64,000 nt of DNA from NCBI RefSeq assembly GCF_900142565.1, contig NZ_FRBH01000007.1, positions 241,185-305,184 of the forward strand, given 5' to 3'. Source of the stretch: Chishuiella changwenlii. GTDB lineage: Bacteria; Bacteroidota; Bacteroidia; Flavobacteriales; Weeksellaceae. Below are positions 60,604-64,000 of this stretch, piece after piece. How positions within the stretch are numbered: the stretch's first letter is position 1; each line of letters begins with the position of its first letter. The notes beneath the pieces are model-generated. The model searched no databases, was not told the origin of the DNA, and worked only from the letters and a program-made list of their open reading frames with translations. Both the position numbers and the translations under genes were made by a program.

Positions 60604-62763
60604 TTAATTGATGCTTAATGTTTGTTTCTTCCAAAGTGAAGCATATTTACCATCAACCTTAATCAGTTCTTCGTGACTTCCTTCTTCAATTAAATTTCCT
60701 TTTTCTAATACTAGAATATTATCAGCAAAAGCAATTGTACTTAATCGATGAGCAATAATTATCATTGTTCTTCCTTTATTCTTAAAGTCAATTAAAGTTT
60801 TTTGAATAATTTGTTCTGATTCTGTATCTAAGGCTGAGGTAGCTTCATCTAAAATTAATATTTCTGGGTCTTTGTATAGAGCTCTTGCAATTGCAATACG
60901 TTGCTTTTGACCTCCAGATAGCATTGCTCCATTTTCACCTAAATGTGTTTGAAATCCATTAGGTAAATTTTCTATAAATTCTAAAATACCAATCGACTTT
61001 GAAATGTCTAAAATTCGTTGAACATCTGGGAAATCTTCACCTAAAGCAATATTTTCTATTACATTTCCTGAAAATAAATCGATTTGTTGGGCAACGGTAG
61101 AAACTAAATTTCGAAGAGAATAATTCGAAATGTAATTTAAATCATAACTTCCAATAGTTATTTTTCCACTTTTCAGAGGATATAAATTTTGTAATAATGC
61201 TGCTATAGTTGTTTTTCCAGATCCACTTTCACCTACAATAGCAGTTGTTTTTCCTTTCGGAATAAAACAACTAAAGTCTTTAAAAACATCGACTCTACTT
61301 CCGTAGCTAAACTCTATATTTTTGAATGATATATCTCCAATATTTTCTCGTGTTAATTCGAATTTATCAGTCATTTCTTCTCTTTCTAAATCCATTATTT
61401 CGAATAAACGATCTGCTGCAATAACTGCATTTTGAACAGTTTTATTTAAGCCTATTAACTCTGTTACAGGAGAAGTGAAATAACCAATTAGAGCATAAAA
61501 TGACAATAATTCACCAGGAGTAATGGTTTGATCGATAACATAACTAGATCCAACCCAAAGTAATATAATGGTGAAAATTCTAGATAAAAATTCTGTAGAA
61601 CTTCCAGAAAATAAAGAATTAAGTATAGACTTATAAATGGTTTTTAAAAGTTTTGAAAATAAATTATCTGTTTTATTATTTTCAAATGTTTCTAAACCAA
61701 ATTGCTTTATTGTTCTAACTGAATTAATGGATTCTACTAAATGAGACTCTAAGTCCGCAGAATCCTCCATTAATTGACGTTCTACTTTTTTATTCAGTTT
61801 ATTGGTAATCCAATATATTATAAAATAGAAAGGAATAACAATTGCGATAATTAAAGCGAGTTTCCAATAGTAGGTAAACATTAAAGCAAAAGAGAAAATT
61901 ATTGTAAAAATGTTGACAAAAATTTGAATTGAAGCATCGTTAATAAAGCTTCTAATTTTTACAGCATCATTTATTCTTGAGGTAATTTCCCCAATTTTCA
62001 TCGTATCAAAAAAACGTTGTGGTAAATCTAAAAGATGTTTATAGTATCCTAAAATTAAATGTTTATCAATTTTCTGTCCTGTATGTACCATTAAAACACT
62101 TTTCATAGAACCAATGTATATCTGAAAAATAAGAATGATAATCATTCCTATAGATAAGATGTTTAATAAGCGTGTGTTACCATCTATTAAAACATAATCT
62201 GTTATTTTTTCAATATAAATAGAGCTAGATAAACCAAGTAAAGTGTAAACTATTGCACCTAGTAATGCTTGTATTAAAACTGTTTTATGCGGTTGTATTA
62301 GATGCCAAAAACGAGTATATATGCTTGTTTTTTCATTTCGTTGTTCAAAATATTCATTTGGTTCTAAAAGAATTAAAACACCAGTCCATATTTTTGAGAA
62401 TTCTTCTAAGCTATAAGTCTCTATTTTTCCTGTCCCTGGATCCATAACAGATATAATCTCTTTCTGAACTTTATAAATGACTACATAATGATGCATTGTT
62501 CCATTTACAACAATATGTGCAATGGCAGGTAAAGGAATTTGAGGAATTGCAGAAATATCTCCTTTTACGCCTTTGGCATTAAATCCAAGTTCGTTTAATC
62601 CCTGAATCATTCCTAAAACATTGGTTCCTCTTGTATCAGTATGACATATTTGTCTTACTCTAGCAATAGGAATTAATCTCCCGTAATGTGCACAAATAGA
62701 AGCTAAACAAGCTGCACCACAATCCTTATAATCATGTTGCTTAACAAGAGTTGCTTTTTTCAT
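60604..62763 (-). CDS. Peptidase domain-containing ABC exporter (C39 family, bacteriocin-type)
   Basis: A 719-residue exporter that trims double-glycine leader peptides while exporting the cargo. The N-terminal C39 peptidase (1-130) has Gln9, catalytic Cys15 in KDCGAACLAS, His92 in MHHYVV and Asp108 in VMDPGTG; all are intact. Six membrane helices lie at about 155-430. The nucleotide-binding domain (about 480-719) has Walker A GESGSGKTT, signature LSGGQKQR and Walker B ILILDEATSALD. It lies between hlyD-like and tolC-like genes. No obvious double-glycine precursor is seen in the window. Confidence 0.95.
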   Translation of the reverse strand: MKKATLVKQHDYKDCGAACLASICAHYGRLIPIARVRQICHTDTRGTNVLGMIQGLNELGFNAKGVKGDISAIPQIPLPAIAHIVVNGTMHHYVVIYKVQKEIISVMDPGTGKIETYSLEEFSKIWTGVLILLEPNEYFEQRNEKTSIYTRFWHLIQPHKTVLIQALLGAIVYTLLGLSSSIYIEKITDYVLIDGNTRLLNILSIGMIIILIFQIYIGSMKSVLMVHTGQKIDKHLILGYYKHLLDLPQRFFDTMKIGEITSRINDAVKIRSFINDASIQIFVNIFTIIFSFALMFTYYWKLALIIAIVIPFYFIIYWITNKLNKKVERQLMEDSADLESHLVESINSVRTIKQFGLETFENNKTDNLFSKLLKTIYKSILNSLFSGSSTEFLSRIFTIILLWVGSSYVIDQTITPGELLSFYALIGYFTSPVTELIGLNKTVQNAVIAADRLFEIMDLEREEMTDKFELTRENIGDISFKNIEFSYGSRVDVFKDFSCFIPKGKTTAIVGESGSGKTTIAALLQNLYPLKSGKITIGSYDLNYISNYSLRNLVSTVAQQIDLFSGNVIENIALGEDFPDVQRILDISKSIGILEFIENLPNGFQTHLGENGAMLSGGQKQRIAIARALYKDPEILILDEATSALDTESEQIIQKTLIDFKNKGRTMIIIAHRLSTIAFADNILVLEKGNLIEEGSHEELIKVDGKYASLWKKQTLSIN

Positions 62764-62785
62764 AAGTTGTTGGTTTAGTTGTATT

Positions 62786-63865
62786 TTATTCTTTTAATCT
62801 CGGATTGAACCAATTATCAACTCTATCAAATAAAAGTTGCCATAATGTGCGGTCTATTAAGTGGAAGCGTGTGGTTAAAGTCATTCCCTTTTCAATATTT
62901 CCCTTATAACCGTTTTTTAGTTGAAGATAATTCTTGTCCATTGAGCAAAGCACTCTAAAAAAAGTATTTCCTGTTTGTTGATCTACAGTTATATTCTGAT
63001 CTACTTGTATTACTTTCCCTGTTAACAAACCCCATTGATTGTAATTATAAGTATCCATTTGTATTTTAACGAGCTGATTAATATGAATAAAACCAATATC
63101 TTTAGGTGATACATAAGTTTCTATAATAAGAGACTCATCGGGAGAAATACTTCCTATCTCTTGTCCTTGAATTATATAGTTTCCTTTTTGTATACCAGAA
63201 AAGTTAACTAACCTACCATTCATAGGAGCTGTTACAATATAATTTTTTGATTCTTGATGTATTCTTGTAGACTCTGCATTTAATGAACGAATTTGACGTT
63301 CAATCTCTCTTTTTTGAGCTTGCCATTGTGCAGTTTGTTCTTCTTTAATTGTTGCTATTTGTCGTCTTAAATTTTCAACATTAAATAAATTTTTATCATA
63401 TTCAGCTTGTGAAAAAATATCTTGTTCAAATAATTTTTTTGTTCGATTAAAATCTTTTTCAGCTAATTTTAATTGTGCATTTATTTGCGCAATTTTTTCG
63501 TTCATTGCAGAAAGTTCTCGTTGATATTGTCCTGTTTGCAATGAGGAGTAATTTCCCATTACCAGTTTATTTAGATCAGCTAATTGAGCATGATAATCTG
63601 ACGCTTGATTATTCTGTAAGTTTTTTTGTGTTTCTAATTGTTCTGCAGTTACAACTAAAAGTGTATCTCCTTTATTAACAATTTGATTATTTTGAGAAAG
63701 AGAAGTTTTTATAATTCTTCCGTTAACTACAGATGTTAGTTTTGTATTTTCTGTGTAGGAACGTACAATCCCACGAGAGGAAGATGTAATGGGTATTCTA
63801 ATTATAGGTAATAGGAAAAGTATTACGAATATGAATAATAGAATAGGTAGGTAGATTTTTTTCAT
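62786..63865 (-). CDS. HlyD family secretion periplasmic adaptor protein
   Basis: A 359-residue membrane-fusion protein: one N-terminal membrane helix (about 5-24), a lipoyl half-motif (about 45-75), and a long coiled-coil hairpin (about 90-205). The second lipoyl half (YIVTAPMNGRLVNF) and a beta-barrel domain (about 230-345) follow. It bridges the C39 ABC exporter and the TolC-like duct across the periplasm. It is first of the three genes in view; the ABC gene starts 22 bases after its stop. The 135 bases to the right edge contain no gene I can support. Confidence 0.93.
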   Translation of the reverse strand: MKKIYLPILLFIFVILFLLPIIRIPITSSSRGIVRSYTENTKLTSVVNGRIIKTSLSQNNQIVNKGDTLLVVTAEQLETQKNLQNNQASDYHAQLADLNKLVMGNYSSLQTGQYQRELSAMNEKIAQINAQLKLAEKDFNRTKKLFEQDIFSQAEYDKNLFNVENLRRQIATIKEEQTAQWQAQKREIERQIRSLNAESTRIHQESKNYIVTAPMNGRLVNFSGIQKGNYIIQGQEIGSISPDESLIIETYVSPKDIGFIHINQLVKIQMDTYNYNQWGLLTGKVIQVDQNITVDQQTGNTFFRVLCSMDKNYLQLKNGYKGNIEKGMTLTTRFHLIDRTLWQLLFDRVDNWFNPRLKE

Positions 63866-64000
63866 AACTAAGATTAAAATTATCTTATAGTTTTAATTTA
63901 TGTTATAGGATGGCTTTAGTAAATAATAGCTTTCATTTTTTATTAAATGCTTTTAATAGTCTGAATAATAAATTGGTATGATAGTTTAACAAAGAACAAT

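Noticed and set aside
63866..64000. An open frame on the minus strand running in from the right edge (ending ..QFIIQTIKSI)
   Set aside because: Only about 18 codons are visible, with no start, motif or leader-type sequence. It cannot be told from chance.

Overview
The window is AT-rich DNA from a member of the Bacteroidota, most likely class Flavobacteriia (a Weeksellaceae/Empedobacter-Chryseobacterium-like organism is my best guess, inferred rather than shown). Evidence: promoters of the Bacteroidota type (TAnnTTTG at -7, weak TTG at about -33), very little Shine-Dalgarno use, SusC/SusD and other TonB-linked receptors, BshC, an OlsF-type fused ornithine-lipid synthase, DUF3127, DUF5689 and DUF805 proteins, and tRNAs without an encoded CCA. 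The gene order is chromosomal; I see no transposase, integrase, phage gene or CRISPR array.

Layout. 1-2.4 kb: end of a tRNA-Phe, a stand-alone cupin, a TagD-like nucleotidyltransferase and der. 2.4-5.7 kb: two short-chain dehydrogenases, each with its own regulator (Crp/Fnr and AraC) and candidate operators. 5.8-13.9 kb: tRNA-Arg, DUF805, ndk, an NlpE-like lipoprotein, ribH with an acyl-ACP thioesterase, a TPR membrane protein, an outer-membrane barrel, mlaFE, a SprT-like protease and manC. 13.9-28.2 kb: two coiled-coil or repetitive hypothetical proteins, a GDPD lipoprotein with bshC, a LysM/periplasmic-binding fusion, alaS, an M23 peptidase with a MerR regulator, aat, DUF3127, tRNA-Leu, an EEP-family phosphoesterase, an Lrp regulator and deoC.

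28.2-35.8 kb is the main accessory island. An AraC regulator with an FNR-like box precedes an operon encoding a small secreted pilin-like subunit, a PapD-like chaperone, a two-domain tip-like subunit whose C-terminal half aligns with the pilin, and a 938-residue outer-membrane barrel with Ig-like N-terminal and Cna-B-like C-terminal domains. This looks like a divergent chaperone-usher pathway. Convergent to it is a recent tandem duplication of a secreted eight-cysteine protein.

36-47 kb: a corA / sugar-epimerase-like / mvaD operon, an isolated susCD pair whose SusC lacks the TonB plug domain, tyrS, and trpA coupled to a secreted EEP nuclease. 47-51 kb: a TonB receptor and a DUF5689 lipoprotein. 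51-58 kb: fbp, aspartate kinase coupled to olsF, a cobalamin riboswitch ahead of an acyl-CoA thioesterase, a LOG-family protein, two initiator tRNAs and a heptamer microsatellite. 58-64 kb: a SUFU-domain protein, thioredoxin, and a C39-peptidase ABC exporter with its HlyD and TolC partners, whose peptide cargo is not in view.

Most genes are short operons separated by strong stem-loop/T-tract terminators. Several have their -7 element only 4-8 bases before the start codon, suggesting leaderless mRNAs. The most notable items are the chaperone-usher-like operon and its phased operator repeats, the cobalamin riboswitch on a thioesterase gene, the plug-less SusC, and the duplicated cysteine-rich secreted proteins.
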